The notes below the pieces were generated by a model, which saw only the letters and a list, made by a program, of their open reading frames with translations, was not told where the DNA came from and did no database searches. The position numbers and the translations under genes were made by a program. A DNA stretch of 64,000 nucleotides from Trichostrongylus colubriformis. Lineage: Eukaryota; Nematoda; Chromadorea; Rhabditida; Trichostrongylidae. The DNA lies in assembly GCA_963978905.1 (NCBI GenBank), contig OZ022257.1:42728203-42792202 (forward strand), read 5' to 3'. Of this stretch, positions 42,380 to 54,779 are shown piece after piece. Within the stretch, counting starts at the first letter, position 1. Every line of letters begins with the position of its first letter.

Positions 42380-42705
42380 GTCTATTAATTTATTGTTTAC
42401 TATATTATTTACAATGTCATTTCTGTTCTATCATTTTTTACATGTAGTGTTATTTTGAAGCGTATATAGGCACACAACAGATAAGGGTAAGATGACCAAC
42501 AGAGATAGAGCCCGGCCGCATGTTATTTTTCTTGTGGAATTTTACGAGAACGTGAAACAGCAAAAAATAACTTACCGAAATTGAAGAGAGCAGTTGCTGT
42601 GATAGAATGGTGAAAGAGCAGATAAACTTGGAGATAGGAAATATATGTAGAACAGAAATGACATTTTAAATAATATAGTGAACAATTAATAGAATGGCAA
42701 AAATA
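42380..42705. repeat. AT-rich inverted-repeat element
   Basis: CTATTAATTTATTGTTTACT and AATGTCATTTCTGTTCT on the left are matched by AGAACAGAAATGACATT and AGTGAACAATTAATAG on the right. Confidence 0.7.
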
Positions 42706-42839
42706 AATGGAGGTTTCAATTCAGCAAAGTTTAACAGATTGGGAAACTTTAAATCAATAGTATTTTTTAAAAAGATGCCATTACAGAACAAACACTTTAC
42801 AACATAACATTCCTTCTCAGAAAAGATGATGAATGCCGG

Positions 42840-43430
42840 ATTTCGAATCGAAAAAGCTCGGCCTGGGGTCTTATCGCGATACCGCAACACTGTGAACGTG
42901 TTGCCCTTCATCGGCCGGCGGTGTTGCCGGCGAGTGGGGAACAACGTTCGCGGCCGGCTGATTTAACCTCTCACTTTTAGCCTGAAATCTACCCCACCGG
43001 CCAGTGACGAATAGGGGCACGAAAAGAGGAGCAGTGAGTGGGGGGCACCTCTGCTTTCACATCCCACACTCTGCCAAGCCTTACTTCCTCCGCTGTGTCA
43101 AAAGACGTAAACGCTTGAGTCTCATGTTGACGCTGTTCACATAATTCGCGTTAAAGACATCATTAGGGGTAAGGCGGTAATGAAGAAATCCCTACAAGAA
43201 GTCACTCACATGGTAGTCCTGGGCCTAGAAAGGCTATCTGTAGCGAAATCCCGGTGAAAAAGCGCCCGTCCGAGGTGTAGAACGCCGTGAAAAGGCGCAA
43301 CCATGCAGCGGTTCCGCCTCTTCGACGCAGCGGTTCCGCCTCTCGATGACGTAATTCCCGATTGACTGTGGTGAGAGCGGTCAGGGAGATGAGGCAAGAT
43401 CGAAGGTTTTGCGGCGCGCTTTCGCAGTTT
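42840..43430. repeat. Dispersed GC-rich repeat
   Basis: The sequence shares short blocks (CCGGATTTCGAATC, GGCCTGGGGTCTTATCGCG, GCCGGCGAGTGGGG) with the units at 45500-45842 and 52380-52668. The boundaries are uncertain. Confidence 0.4.
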
Positions 43431-43699
43431 TAGCTTGAAGCTCACTCCAAACAATAGATGCTGTCATAATTCCAAGCATTCCCTTGTGTTTACTTGGCAA
43501 CATGCCAATGAAAAACTAGATCAGATTACCCGCGTATTGACGGGAAGGTCGTCCACGCCTAAAAGCAACGGTGGGAAGGGGGTCCATCTTCTCGGGTTTT
43601 TGGCCATTTCCATCCGTTTTTTCTCCACTGTTCTGTTACTAGACATCTCGACTTCCATATGCACTACTTCTTTTACTTTTCGTCCGACTTTCCCCTAAT

Positions 43700-45460
43700 G
43701 ATGCCTTTAAATAGTGCACCTTAAGCTCCTTACCATGGTTCTACGGCGGTACGCTGATAAATGGCCGAGCAGCGGTGCAAGGACGGGCGAGGCGGCAACT
43801 TGATTTGACTGCTGCCCTACCCCTCCAGTGATGCAGCGGACACAAAAACACGTCTATGATGCTGGTCAAACGGTGCAAAGGAGTTTCATTTTACGAGTTT
43901 TTAGCAATTTCATTCCATTCTTTCTTCCAAATGGCACCACGAAGCACCTCAACCTTTGCACTTGAATCAGCCATCCGCTTCTTTCAGATAAGGTATCTAT
44001 GTTGGTCTGTGTGAATTGAATCCACGGGTGTGCAATTAAATTCCGAAAACCTTTTGAAAGCCCACAAAATGACGTAGAGCCCCTGACATGACGAGGATAT
44101 CGCGTTCCCTGACATGACGAGGGTATCGCGTTGGTGTGAGTAGCAGATGAAATTTCATTAGTGGAAGGACAGCTGCTGAACTCAAAATAATGGAATATTC
44201 ACAGTGTAGATAACACATTTTCAAACTAATGTTTGGTATGAAAGGGTATGCATTCTAGCAAGCTAATGGGATTTGGAAGAGCCGCCATGTGGCGCCACCT
44301 TTCATCTGCACCACGCTTCAGTTCTCATGTATTAGTGGCTTCGTAATGATCGGTAACAGACTGGCACGAAAGAATATGCACACTAGCAGAGCATTGGCTG
44401 AATTTAATGTTCACTGAGTGGAAGTAGCCGCTCAGACTTCTCTGAGTTTTCCATGTAAAAGTCAAGTGAGCTGAGCACCAAGAAATATTTGTGACACGTT
44501 TTTGGGCCATTATAGTTCTCAGGGAGAAAGGGTGCGAGTGAAGACGCGGTCTGCAAAATATTTTAGGTAACCGTTCAGCCCAGAAACAGATGAATTATGA
44601 TTACAGGATGTTAGGATGGTATACTACATAAAAACATGGGACCTGGTCATAATTAGGCATGAAATGGACTTGTGACTGAAATGCAGAAATGGTCTTGTCC
44701 GCAAGCGGAACACTGCGCAACGTCCTGTTCACCATTCCTTTTACAAGGGCGTTTGCACAGTCTCATCCAGTAATTATTATTACCGAGCTTCACTTTAGTT
44801 CCAATTCCAGGTTCGAATTTGGTTGCATCGCAAAAATTCGCTTGCGGTACTCCGTTCTGACATTCTGAACTTATAATCTTTCGAAGTGAATGATCTATGA
44901 TTTCGAATCAATTTCTACGCGCTTTCACTACAGTTAATCATCATCCCCCCTCAGAAAGGGATATAACCTTGGACAAATCTCTGACGCAACACTGATAACA
45001 GTTCGCTTGTATGAGAAAATAGACGAATTCAAAGATGGGATAACAAATGAAGAAGTTCACAAATACAGGGATAGAACACTTGCGGACAATGACGACGCTC
45101 TCGCCGACCTTTGGAACTATGAAAAGCGTCGTTCGCTCAGAGACAGGAGATAATCGATAAATCGTTTATTTTCTCAACCGGCATTCATTTCCGCTTTCCA
45201 CAACCTGCTTGATGGCTAAATCTGCTGTTTCAGATGGGAAAAGAAATATTGCGATGCCTTAGGACATCTTAATGAACACTTTTTTTTAACAACCAGCTTC
45301 CTCGGATACGGTTGGAAGCAAAGGACATTTTGCTGACATGAGCTGTTGACACGCATGTGTTTACTGGCTTACAAACAATGATGACCCCTGGATCGTGAAA
45401 AGTTTAGGAGTCTACCGACAGTAGCTAGAACTTTTCATCTATTCCGCACGACTTAAAGAC
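43700..45460. other. Gene-free stretch with a short tandem repeat
   Basis: At about 44083-44140 CCCTGACATGACGAGGATAT and CCCTGACATGACGAGGGTAT, each followed by CGCGTT, occur in tandem. Nothing else can be supported. Confidence 0.5.
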
Positions 45461-45499
45461 ATCGGAAAGGGTATAATTGGCAAATTTGGAATTTTTGGA

Positions 45500-45842
45500 A
45501 ATATAGAAGTAGGGATGCTCAGCAGTGTGACAGTAGAGAAAGAACAAAATCAAACGGCAAGAAACCCGAGAAATGGGAAATCGATAACCATAGTTCGAAC
45601 TCCTTCACTTCTGCGCCATTCTGCGTCACTAGCTGACGAGCTAGATTGTCGGCGGGCGAGGGGCTAAATCAGCCGTTCAGGAGCAATGTCTCGCCCTCGC
45701 CGACAACTCAATCCTCACTCCCCGGGGCATAAAGGGCAGCACGACTCGCAGTACTAAGGGATGCTGATAAGACCCCGAGCCGCGCTTTTTCAGTGCAACA
45801 AGTTTCGCCACACATTACCTCTTCCGGCTCCGAGAGCTAATA
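45500..45842. repeat. Dispersed repeat, copy A
   Basis: GAGCCGCGCTTT and TTTCGCCACACATTACC near its right end, and AGGGATGCTCAGCAGT at its left, correspond in order to GAGCCGCGCTTTCCC, TTTCGCCACACATCACC and GGGTGCTTAGCAGT at 52380-52668. Confidence 0.6.
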
Positions 45843-46072
45843 TGTGGCGTTCTAAACTGGAAGTTTGTTTTCTATTATTTATCAACCCAGCCCCTTGGAC
45901 TTACGACTGCTTTATTTCCTCCTTTAATTGACTTGACAAAAAGTATGGCACACACGAGTTCCACGTAGACCACCCAGCCAGCCAGAGTGCCGACGTAAGA
46001 AGAAGGGCGGTTAACTGTGCACCCAGTCTTTTATAGTTACACCTTAGCCTAGTGGTGGCGGGCGGTGCCAAA

Positions 46073-46823
46073 TCGGCTGAAGAGGGGCATATGAAAAAGG
46101 GAAATGGGCTCGGTGTAAACGCCAGTTTCAAATCGAGTTCAGAAGCTGTAAGACAGTGAGCAATGTAAAAGATTTCAGTAGAGATAGTGCAGGGAAAAGA
46201 TATCCTGATTGAGTAATACAACCTCACTCCGGTGAAAAGCCATTTGGTACGACTCCATAATAAGCTATGCTGATGGGATGACATAGCATGTTACCTATGA
46301 CCTACAGTAGCGGTCAAAAATATATGCGGTTTTGGTTTCTAACCATAACTTTGGTCGAAGTTTACATTTCTTCTTCAATTTTTTTTGTTTTTTGAAAGCA
46401 ACTGGTACTCAGTGAAGCAAAGTAGGGTGTAAAGTTGAGATTGGAAAATTTACTTAACTAAAAACTCTAAAAATACCAAACCTTTTCAAAAATTCAATTG
46501 GCCATAAAAAGCTTATAACTCATCGAAACGGGCAGGTGTGCAGAAAATATTACGGAATGAGGCTGGGACTTTGTTGCACGCTATTTCAAATCCTAACAGC
46601 ACTGAGGCACGGAGTTGTCCATTTTCAGTGGTTTTAGTTAAATAATTTTTTAAACCTTCACACTGCATCCTACTCGGCTGAGATACTTTATTTCATTGAG
46701 TAACAGTTGCCTTCAAAACTTAAAAAAATTTGAGCGAGATATGCAAACACCGAACAAAGTTATGGTCAAAATCCCAAACCGCATATATTTTTGACCGCTA
46801 CTGTATGTGGCTTCTAAAAATTG
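46073..46823 (+). repeat. Tandem duplication, unit 1 (751 bp)
   Basis: Begins TCGGCTGAAGAGGGGCATAT and ends TGTGGCTTCTAAAAATTG. It is almost identical to the unit that follows directly, and each unit contains one TA-flanked inverted-repeat element at its right end. Confidence 0.92.
46305..46803. repeat. Tc1/mariner-like MITE, copy 1
   Basis: The ends are CAGTAGCGGTCAAAAATATA and TATATTTTTGACCGCTACTG, flanked by TA at 46303-46304 and 46804-46805. It is 499 bp with no coding capacity. The inner arms also pair (TAACTTTGGTC with AAGTTATGGTC). Confidence 0.85.
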
Positions 46824-47577
46824 TCGGCTGAAGAGGGGCATATGAAAAAGGGAAATGGGCTCGGTGTAAACGCCAGTTTCAAATCGAGTTCAGAAGCTGT
46901 AAGACAGTGAGCAATGTAAAAGATTTCAGTAGAGATAGTGCAGGGAAAAGATATCCTGATTGAGTAATACAACCTCACTCCGGTGAAAAGCCATTTGGTA
47001 CGACTCCATAATAAGCTATGCTGATGGGATGACATAGCATGTTACCTATGACCTACAGTAGCGGTCAAAAATATATGCGGTTTTGGTTTCTAACCATAAC
47101 TTTGGTCGAAGTTTACATTTCTTCTTCAATTTTTTTTTTTGTTTTTTGAAAGCAACTGGTACTCAGTGAAGCAAAGTAGGGTGTAAAGTTGAGATTGGAA
47201 AATTTACTTAACTAAAAACTCTAAAAATACCAAACCTTTTCAAAAATTCAATTGGCCATAAAAAGCTTATAACTCATCGAAACGGGCAGGTGTGCAGAAA
47301 ATATTACGGAATGAGGCTGGGACTTTGTTGCACGCTATTTCAAATCCTAACAGCACTGAGGCACGGAGTTGACCATTTTCAGTGGTTTTAGTTAAATAAT
47401 TTTTTAAACCTTCACACTGCATCCTACTCGGCTGAGATACTTTATTTCATTGAGTAACAGTTGCCTTCAAAACACAAAAAAATTTGAGCGAGATATGCAA
47501 ACACCGAACAAAGTTATGGTCAAAATCCCAAACCGCATATATTTTTGACCGCTACTGTATGTGGCTTCTAAAAATTG
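46824..47577 (+). repeat. Tandem duplication, unit 2 (754 bp)
   Basis: A repeat of the preceding unit with a handful of differences: a slightly longer T-run near 47129, GTTGACC for GTTGTCC, and AAAACAC for AAAACTT. Confidence 0.92.
47056..47557. repeat. Tc1/mariner-like MITE, copy 2
   Basis: Same termini and TA flanks (47054-47055 and 47558-47559) as copy 1. It was carried along by the duplication rather than inserted independently. Confidence 0.85.
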
Positions 47578-48400
47578 CGATCAAAATCAAAAATTCCCAC
47601 CAACCGATCTGACATCGGATCAAATATCATTATAGGCTCAACGATAGGATGATATGGGCGCTCATGGATCGGCCTCGTTGGGATTCCCCACACACTTCCG
47701 TCTTTACATAATGATCGCGATTTCAATTCGATTATGCAGCTCAATTAGCTCGAGATTTAGCAGGTGATAAAGCTCCTACCCATGTAGTGAAACTGATCTC
47801 ACGAACATAGTAATCAATATCGTGAGAAAAGCACATGTATCGCCCAAAGGAAGAACGACTGCAAAATGAACTGCTACAATTGTTTCTAGATGTCATATAC
47901 AAGACAATGGGGGATGGGCGAAATTAGGATTCCCCAAGGATCCTAGTTCAGCGTGGAGAACAAGGTCAGAAAGAAGCTACAAATAATCAACGAAAAATAA
48001 TGGAACGACAAACAAGGGATAAACAAATAATAATCACAACGAAGAAACAATTCGCTTTTAAAGGAGGTAGAATGACTGATCTCAACGATGTCCAAAAGAA
48101 ACAGTCATTTGCATAATTCACCTGGATACGTGGACTATAAAGCGAGTCTTTAAGGCAACGGTAGGGGTAGGATCAAAAGCCCAGGTGCGTACCAGTACGA
48201 ATGCGAAAACCCAGGTGCGTATCAGTACGAAAGTGTAGAAGAAGCTGAATTGAACAGCTGAAAACCCGAGAAGTGAGAGCAGTCCTACCGTTGACTGCGA
48301 AAGGAGGTGGACCTGCTAGCGGAACGGGTGGGCTTCGTTAAAACACGTGGCAGCTATTGAGAAGAGGGCCATAGGCCCTCCTTGTCGGAGATTCTTCTCA
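47578..48400. other. Gene-free stretch with a short tandem repeat
   Basis: CCCAGGTGCGTACCAGTACG and CCCAGGTGCGTATCAGTACG (about 48180-48232) form a two-copy repeat of about 29 bp. No gene is seen. Confidence 0.5.
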
Positions 48401-48402
48401 TT

Positions 48403-49695
48403 TGTTGGTCTATTATTTATATAAAGCAGCTCAAAAAATGTGGTATTCCTGGACCAGTAGCTGTGATTTGGTAGACTTACTTCAGGAGTTCTCATTACTC
48501 ACATCACCTCTACCACTGTCTTTAATCTTCAAAATACGGTCTGAATTTATTCAGCGAATATGTTATTCACAACGCTTCTCCCCCGGTTCCCCACATGGTG
48601 AAGAAAAGTTCACAAAGGTAATCTGATAGTATTACCACCCACCTTTACTGCAGGGGAGAATGACGGCTCAATATTCCCTTAGCTAAGACAGTTATAAAGC
48701 GGCAGAAGGAGTGCACATAGGTATAAAAGTTCAAAGTCAACGAAATCTCAAGACCTGGAAATCTCTGAAATTCTTGAGACGGACTGTTCTCTCTAATCTG
48801 CCCAGAAATGAAGAGGTGCACACTTTTCTTGCAGACACTACGTGGGCTAAAGTAATGGACCTTCACCCACATCCCTTATGAAGTCACACCCTTTGGAAAT
48901 ATGAAAATGTCAGAGCAATATAAATAGATGATCATTGACATCGTGTACTAACACCGAAACATCGGGAGACGCTGTTCCACGCGTGCTCATTGAGAGACTA
49001 AGAATACAACGTAGGCTGCTTGCATTTCGAGTTTAAAGCAGAAGACATCCGCTGTAATGCATTGCTTCTCTTCCATGCCATGTTGTTTTCGCGCAAGAAA
49101 CTGGTAATTTGAACCAGAAATCAATTGCCTTGAAGGTGCCTCATAAAGCTGTGCGTACAAGGATATACGTGCAAGCTCGGAAGCAGACGTAAGAGTATGA
49201 AGGAAACGGTTTCTGATTTCTTTCGATCCCTTGTTGGGATACGCCACGCATTCCACTCTCATCCATAATCGTGATGACTGATGATTATTATTATATTTGG
49301 CCTATAGTGACTTGCGGGCACCCGCCGATGACTTATATCTTCCCAAAGGGCTCTGGTTCCAATTCATCTTACCCGGAGGTATGGAAGGCCATAATGGCCT
49401 GGGTGGGCAGTGATGCAGGATTTGAACTCCGCACCATGAGATTGGGAGTGTGCGCACATCTGTCGCTACACCACTTCCATGTAAAGCTGCGACACACTTC
49501 CGGAAGGCCTGATCCAAGAGCCTCATCCACCAGAGTCTAACACTCATTCACTACGTATGCAAAGTTCGAGGCAGAGGTGATATGCGCGGTGTTATTTTGC
49601 GATAAGCAACACGGTGACTTCAGCCTTTAACCTTTATTTCTCATTGTTGTTTCCATTTTTTGAGCTGCTTTATATAAATAATAGATCAACAAATG
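48403..49695. repeat. Inverted arms about 1.2 kb apart
   Basis: TTGGTCTATTATTTATATAA, AGCAGCTCAAAAAATG at 48403-48440 is matched in reverse complement at about 49656-49693. The intervening 1.2 kb includes a SINE-like copy. It may be a larger inverted-repeat transposon. Confidence 0.55.
49335..49500 (-). repeat. tRNA-like SINE, copy 2
   Basis: On the minus strand, GGAAGTGGTGTAGCGACAG begins a tRNA-like head, with GGAGTTCAAATCC as B box. The body contains CACTGCCCACCCAGGCC and CCTCCGGGTAAGATGAATTG. Confidence 0.55.
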
Positions 49696-50279
49696 TGACC
49701 TAATCAATGAGCTAACGTAACCTAAGTAAGTAAAGAATAAAACAATCAACAATAAATTGATAACAGCAAATGGAATAGTGAACAAGGATAGGAGGGGGAA
49801 CCGCATCGGACACCGAACGTTCTTCGTGAGAGGGGTCTCTTTGTGCAAGATACAACGCAATTCATGAAACAAAGAGCGCTGCTAATGGTTTATAGTGTAA
49901 GTGGTGAAGCAAGTTCGAGGGCAAATCGAGCGATGCCATTCACAAAGTGTAACTGGCAACACTCAGACTTATAAAGTGACGATATCCCGAGAAAGATTCT
50001 CGAGAAGTCTATCTAGCGATCACTGATCATGTAGAAAAACCGGTTTAATTGCTTTCATTGCCTAGAACTTTCCCAGCGGACTGGAAGAAATGAGAAATCG
50101 ATCGTATAATGAGATATGATAAGGTATAATAATGGATAGCGCAGAGACGTTCACAGCTTCTGTTGAATGCTATGAAGAGAGGATGGTGTTGTAGTCACTA
50201 GTGGTGCCCTTAAAGCAGTGGAGAAATAAGGATAATATCTCTACTTCTTGCGATGTGCGAGACAGTGCTTTCATCTTCC

Positions 50280-50405
50280 CAGACGAGTGTAGCCCCAATT
50301 TACCTCTCCCGTATGATAGGAGGCCTGGTTGCCCTGGGTGAGCTTGATGCAGGATTTGATCCCGTACTGTGCTAGTGAGGGTGTGCACCACCTGTGACCA
50401 CCGCA
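50280..50405 (-). repeat. tRNA-like SINE, copy 3
   Basis: On the minus strand, AGGTGGTGCACACCCTCACT then GGGATCAAATCCTGCATCA, followed by CTCACCCAGGGCAACCAGG and GGGAGAGGTAAATTGGGG, in the order seen in copy 2. Confidence 0.55.
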
Positions 50406-50638
50406 TCTCCTATGTATGTTCTTTACGATTTTTAATAGAGGTAGGAGGAGGAGGCATCCAACAGAGGATCAACATGAACGTTCTTGCTGCGGATTCTTCG
50501 AAATACATACGTAATGCAGCTTCGGGACGAGTGGCCGAGATTAAAGGCACCGGGAACAGGGTGCGGCGAAAAAAACATATCTTGAATCACTGTCCTCCGT
50601 AAAAGAACATTCAATCAGAAAAATAATGTGAAGCAAAA

Positions 50639-50697
50639 ATTGAGTTGAAAATGTGCCTTTTCCGGTAAAATTGAGTTGAAAATGTGCCTTTTCCGGC
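50639..50697 (+). repeat. Two-copy tandem repeat, about 31 bp
   Basis: ATTGAGTTGAAAATGTGCCT followed by TTTCCGG occurs twice back to back. Confidence 0.85.
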
Positions 50698-50699
50698 GC

Positions 50700-51700
50700 T
50701 ATTGCGATTTTAGCGCGCTTCACCTTGAACTGCACGACGACATCACCGTCATTTGATGTCACGTATGGCTAATCAGATTTATTCGTGATGGTGGTAAACA
50801 AATGAAACCGCACATAACAACAAGATGTGAACCAGAAAGAAAGAATAGGCGAAAGAGTGAGAAAAAGGGTGTCCTTAATAAAAAACCTTCCAATAAATCC
50901 CCTCCCCCTGTCCCACTCCTCCCGGTCGCGGTCCCAATCCAAAACTGTCGTCGCAGGGGTCTGTGTCGTTGCTCGAGCCCTCTTCGCTCGCCGGTTCAAA
51001 ATTTTTCTCCAAAGAACAGGGGCGGTGCCGTAATCGAAGAATGATCGAGGAAAGTTTTGGGAAATCCGATCGCCCGTCGAACAATCCTCGACGGAGCCTC
51101 GAGCCTACTCAGCGCTATTCCTACTCCTCTCTATGTCAAATTAAGTCAAATCTGACCTATCTCGAAAACCACAGCCCATAGTCCGTGCTGCCGAAACAGA
51201 TAAATGGCCACATGAACATTCAAAAAAGGAAGGGAGCGAGTGGAAATTCATTCGGAAGTTTATCGATATGGAAAGGAGACATCTTATGAAACTTTGCAAC
51301 TCCTGAAGTCCAACATGACCCTTCCCTGGTGACAAAAACCTTGAAGGATAGTCGATTCCAACTGAAAAAGTAATCGACAGCTCGGTCGATGGACTGACTG
51401 GTGGCAAAAATAAATTCTTCCGAATAAATTACATGACATAAACGCGAGGCTTATGCAGGCACGATGTGTGAGCCCATGGGATTAAAAGAAGCTTATAAAG
51501 TGGGTGGCCTAAATCGATCGCTTTAATGTGCATCCCGTGCTCAGCACTCATTTGGAGTCAAGTGTTTGAATGTTTACACCTAATATACACAAATTAAAGT
51601 GTAAACAGAGCAAACCAGTAATTTTGTCTTTTTAGAAAATTCACGGATGTCGCGTATAGCATGGAAACAGGAGTCTAATAGGTGCACGTGAAAACGTTTG
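50700..51700. other. Gene-free stretch
   Basis: Overlapping frames on both strands at 50769-51181 are GC-rich but have no splice support. No gene can be named. Confidence 0.4.
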
Positions 51701-51717
51701 GTTTTTTCGATATGCAG

Positions 51718-51958
51718 GTTCATTCCAGAGCAGCAGCTGACATGGTTACCAAACCTCAGGAAGTCTCCATTCTATATAGTGTTCATCTTGGAGCTTTTGA
51801 TCTCCCATCAAATTTTGGCCAACCGAGCCGTCATCCTTTCATGACTATGGGCCATGGTTCCTCGTCGGGCGATTTATTCGGCCTGTTGATAGGGAGGGAG
51901 CGGAGCGAGGAATCGACGTCTGACTTCGACAGGGTTCAGTGCCTGAGACCCATTAAAG
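51718..51958 (+). CDS. Possible exon of an unassigned plus-strand gene
   Basis: Acceptor GATATGCAG and donor AAAG|GTAAGC bound 80 codons with natural-looking composition: VHSRAAADMVTKPQEVSILY, FDLPSNFGQPSRHPFM, RSEESTSDFDRVQCLRPIK. The exon ends in phase 1. It may belong with the exon-like segments at 54484 and 56732 on the same strand, but no partner could be phased to it. Confidence 0.35.
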
Positions 51959-52379
51959 GTAAGCTGCGCCCTATCCTCCTCCACCAGAGAGAAATAAACA
52001 ATTATAAACAAGAAACCATGTTTAAAAAGATTTTAGGGAGGAAGAAGCAAAGAAATAGTTTGATCTCCATTTCACATGGGCCCTTAGACGGAGGTTGAAC
52101 TTAGAGGTAAGCTCTGCTGTGCCCATCAGTAAGGGAAGGGAGGTAGACATGTTTTATGCAATATTTTTATGTACTTATTCATAAGCTGTTCTCTATTGTA
52201 ACGCCGCCTACTTCCCATATATAAATCGGTCTAACTGGGCACCAGCCCATTATAAAAAAAAGAATAAAAGAATTCCTCACTTTTGGTGCATTTGGGCTTA
52301 TCATAACTCATTTATAATAAGCCTCTCTAAAGACACCAGAAGTTAATATTTGAAAGATTGAGAAATAAGTGATTAATAT

Positions 52380-52668
52380 AAAAGTACGGGTGCTTAGCAG
52401 TCAAACAGTAAAGAAAGACCCGCACAAAAAGGCGAAAAACTAGGGAAATAGGAACCCGCTAATCCCCCTCATCACTTTTTTCCTTTCGTGCCCCTCTGAT
52501 CGCTAGCCGATGGGTTAGGTGCAGATGGGCGAGGGCTAAGTCAGCCGGCCGCAAACGCCTCCCCACGTGGATGGGTAACAGCGTGACCAGCAGTGCTGCG
52601 GGATCATTATAAGACCCTGAGCCGCGCTTTCCCAATGCGAATTTCGCCACACATCACCTTTTCTGAGG
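52380..52668. repeat. Dispersed repeat, copy B
   Basis: The counterpart of 45500-45842, with TATAAGACCCTGAGCCGCGC near the right end. Confidence 0.6.
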
Positions 52669-52669
52669 T

Positions 52670-54480
52670 GGAATTTTCGTTTTCAGAAAACATGTCTCCC
52701 AAGTTCTCACTTTCTTCTTATCCGAGACAGTGCTTATATCTTATAAAAAAACTTTTTATTAAGCCGTAAGGAAAGTTTTGCCGATTTTTGCGATGCTACT
52801 TCGGGAGATCAGGCTTCGGCTCAGGTTACGTCTTTTTTCACAGAATAAGCACCATTCGAGTGATATTTGTATCCCCATTTCGATGAAAGTTTGATGATTT
52901 ACGTCGCGCGAAATCGTGATAGGTCGATTCTAAATTACCGCGATTCCTGACCACCCCGCAGTTGAAGGAACTGCTCACATGTTTGGGAAAGTGGGGTTTA
53001 ATTAGTTCTAGATCTGAGAAGTATGATGGCCGAGCAAGCGCTTCAGTCTACAACTTTCAATTTCTGGAAGATGATCTGTGAAAAATAGGGTCGCTCGTGA
53101 GTGCTCCGTGTCTCTCGGCACTTATTTTTTTTTATTTTGGCTATAGGAGATAATATTTTAGGTGGTCAACCACATTTAGATCGGGAAGGTCAGTATCTCT
53201 CGAAGTCCCTGCAAATACGATCGCTCATCACTTCCTGCTGTTTCAATTAAAACGCTTTGATCAACTGCGAATTCGAGCAATTCATTCTCATTTCTGCACC
53301 TTTAGATCTCGCAGCAATGTGCTCATTTCATTACTTTACCTGCTCCCCTAACAGTGCTCACATATGTAGTTGCTAACGCGCTGTAAAATTTGAATTTATC
53401 GTGTGAATATGCAAAACCGGTTAGATTTTCTTAACAACGTCATAGCAAAATGAAGCAGCTCAATTGGAGAAGGCGCCTAGGAACTATTCACTCGGAGCAA
53501 CCCCATTCACCAGATTCTTAATAGGGTGGTTGAGCTGATTTTCGGTGTATATCCGATTTGCCTGGAAACTTGTACCCTTGGGTAATTAGACCCCTAGAAA
53601 GCGAATAAAACACTAACTCAGTGCCAGACAACCTCACGCCGCAACCAAAATGGGCGAATAATGAAATTTTCTGAAGCGCAAACTCTGGGTGGTTTCGTGT
53701 CGAGAAAGTATGATTTTCTTACTCGGATGGTCAATTTATCTCTATGAACAAGGTTTGAGCGACTTTGGTTATGTTAGCTGTTTTGGCGCCGAGTGAGTGT
53801 CATATCCATTTTCTACGGATCGAATTACGCCTGTATCCAAGTTTATAGCCAAATCGGAATGTTCCCCAAATATCACCTCATCCACCTATCAAGGAGCTGG
53901 GCAAGTTGCCAGGAACTTCTATGCAACAGTTTGACCGTACATGTGGCGCTCACATTTACGGTTTTAGAGTGGAATGCAGGTGCAGCAGAATGCTTCGTCA
54001 CCCATAAAAAAGATACAAAGAAACATAAAGAGAATCGATATTCCTCGACACGTAACGCAATAGATGAATGCTGAAAGATAGTGATGAATGGTATAAAAAC
54101 AAGTTTATAGACGCCGCAGAAACTACTATGCATACAGACAAAGGCACGAAAAATTCGAGCGAACGATAGCTCGCTGATTGGTTTCTGTGGTCGGATGGGG
54201 TGAGAGAGCGAGTATTAGTCTGAAACAACAGTTTCGTATGGATTACATGATTCAGTGAACGAGAACGAGCCGAACCGGTTCCATGATGAAGGTGAAAGAT
54301 ATAAGCTGTTCTCTGTTGTAACGCCGCCTACTTCCGAATGAAAATGGCAACCGATTGCGCAAAGATCTTATCTAGCGCCTCCCCCTTTCTCTCCGATCAG
54401 ATCTAACTGATGCGTATGAAGCAAATGTCCAAGGGCACCCATCAAATAAAAGACTATTCGCTACTTTCAGTAATAAATAG
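52670..54480. other. Gene-free stretch
   Basis: AAGCTGTTCTCTGTTGTAAC then GCCGCCTACTTCC at 54303-54335 repeats sequence near 52183-52218, a short dispersed repeat. No gene is supported. Confidence 0.45.
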
Positions 54481-54483
54481 TAT

Positions 54484-54778
54484 ATCGTTCGAGAATGGAA
54501 ATGGAGCGGTGGCAAGCGGTTCCACTATCACAATCTGATCAGTGGATCGAATCCAAGTCCGCTTTCCCAGATGCAGCTAATGTACAAATCAATGTTTTCG
54601 CAATCTAAGACGAATCTGCTAGCATCTCATCGCAGAAGGGAGCTCTCTAGGAAGACAATGAGACGGAGTGCTGAGGAGAGGAAGCCTGAGACAGAGAAAA
54701 TTCCTGGGAATACTACCCCCTCCACACTCCATGCTTCCGAGTCTACCTATTCTATACTCAAAGCGGTCCCCAGAAAGG
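54484..54778 (+). CDS. Possible exon, basic and serine-rich
   Basis: Open for about 98 codons after an in-frame TAG that may be the acceptor (TAAATAG). It ends at AGAAAG|GTCGTC. The frame reads WSGGKRFHYHNLISGSNPSP, then MYKSMFSQSKTNLLASHRRR, then RRSAEERKPETEKIPGN. It looks like an intracellular linker of a larger protein. The splice sites are mediocre. Confidence 0.3.
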
Positions 54779-54779
54779 T

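Noticed and set aside
45901..46284. 127-codon minus-strand frame, partly repeated at 46814-47035
   Set aside because: The repeated part is explained by the tandem duplication, and no start, splice or family signal supports a gene.
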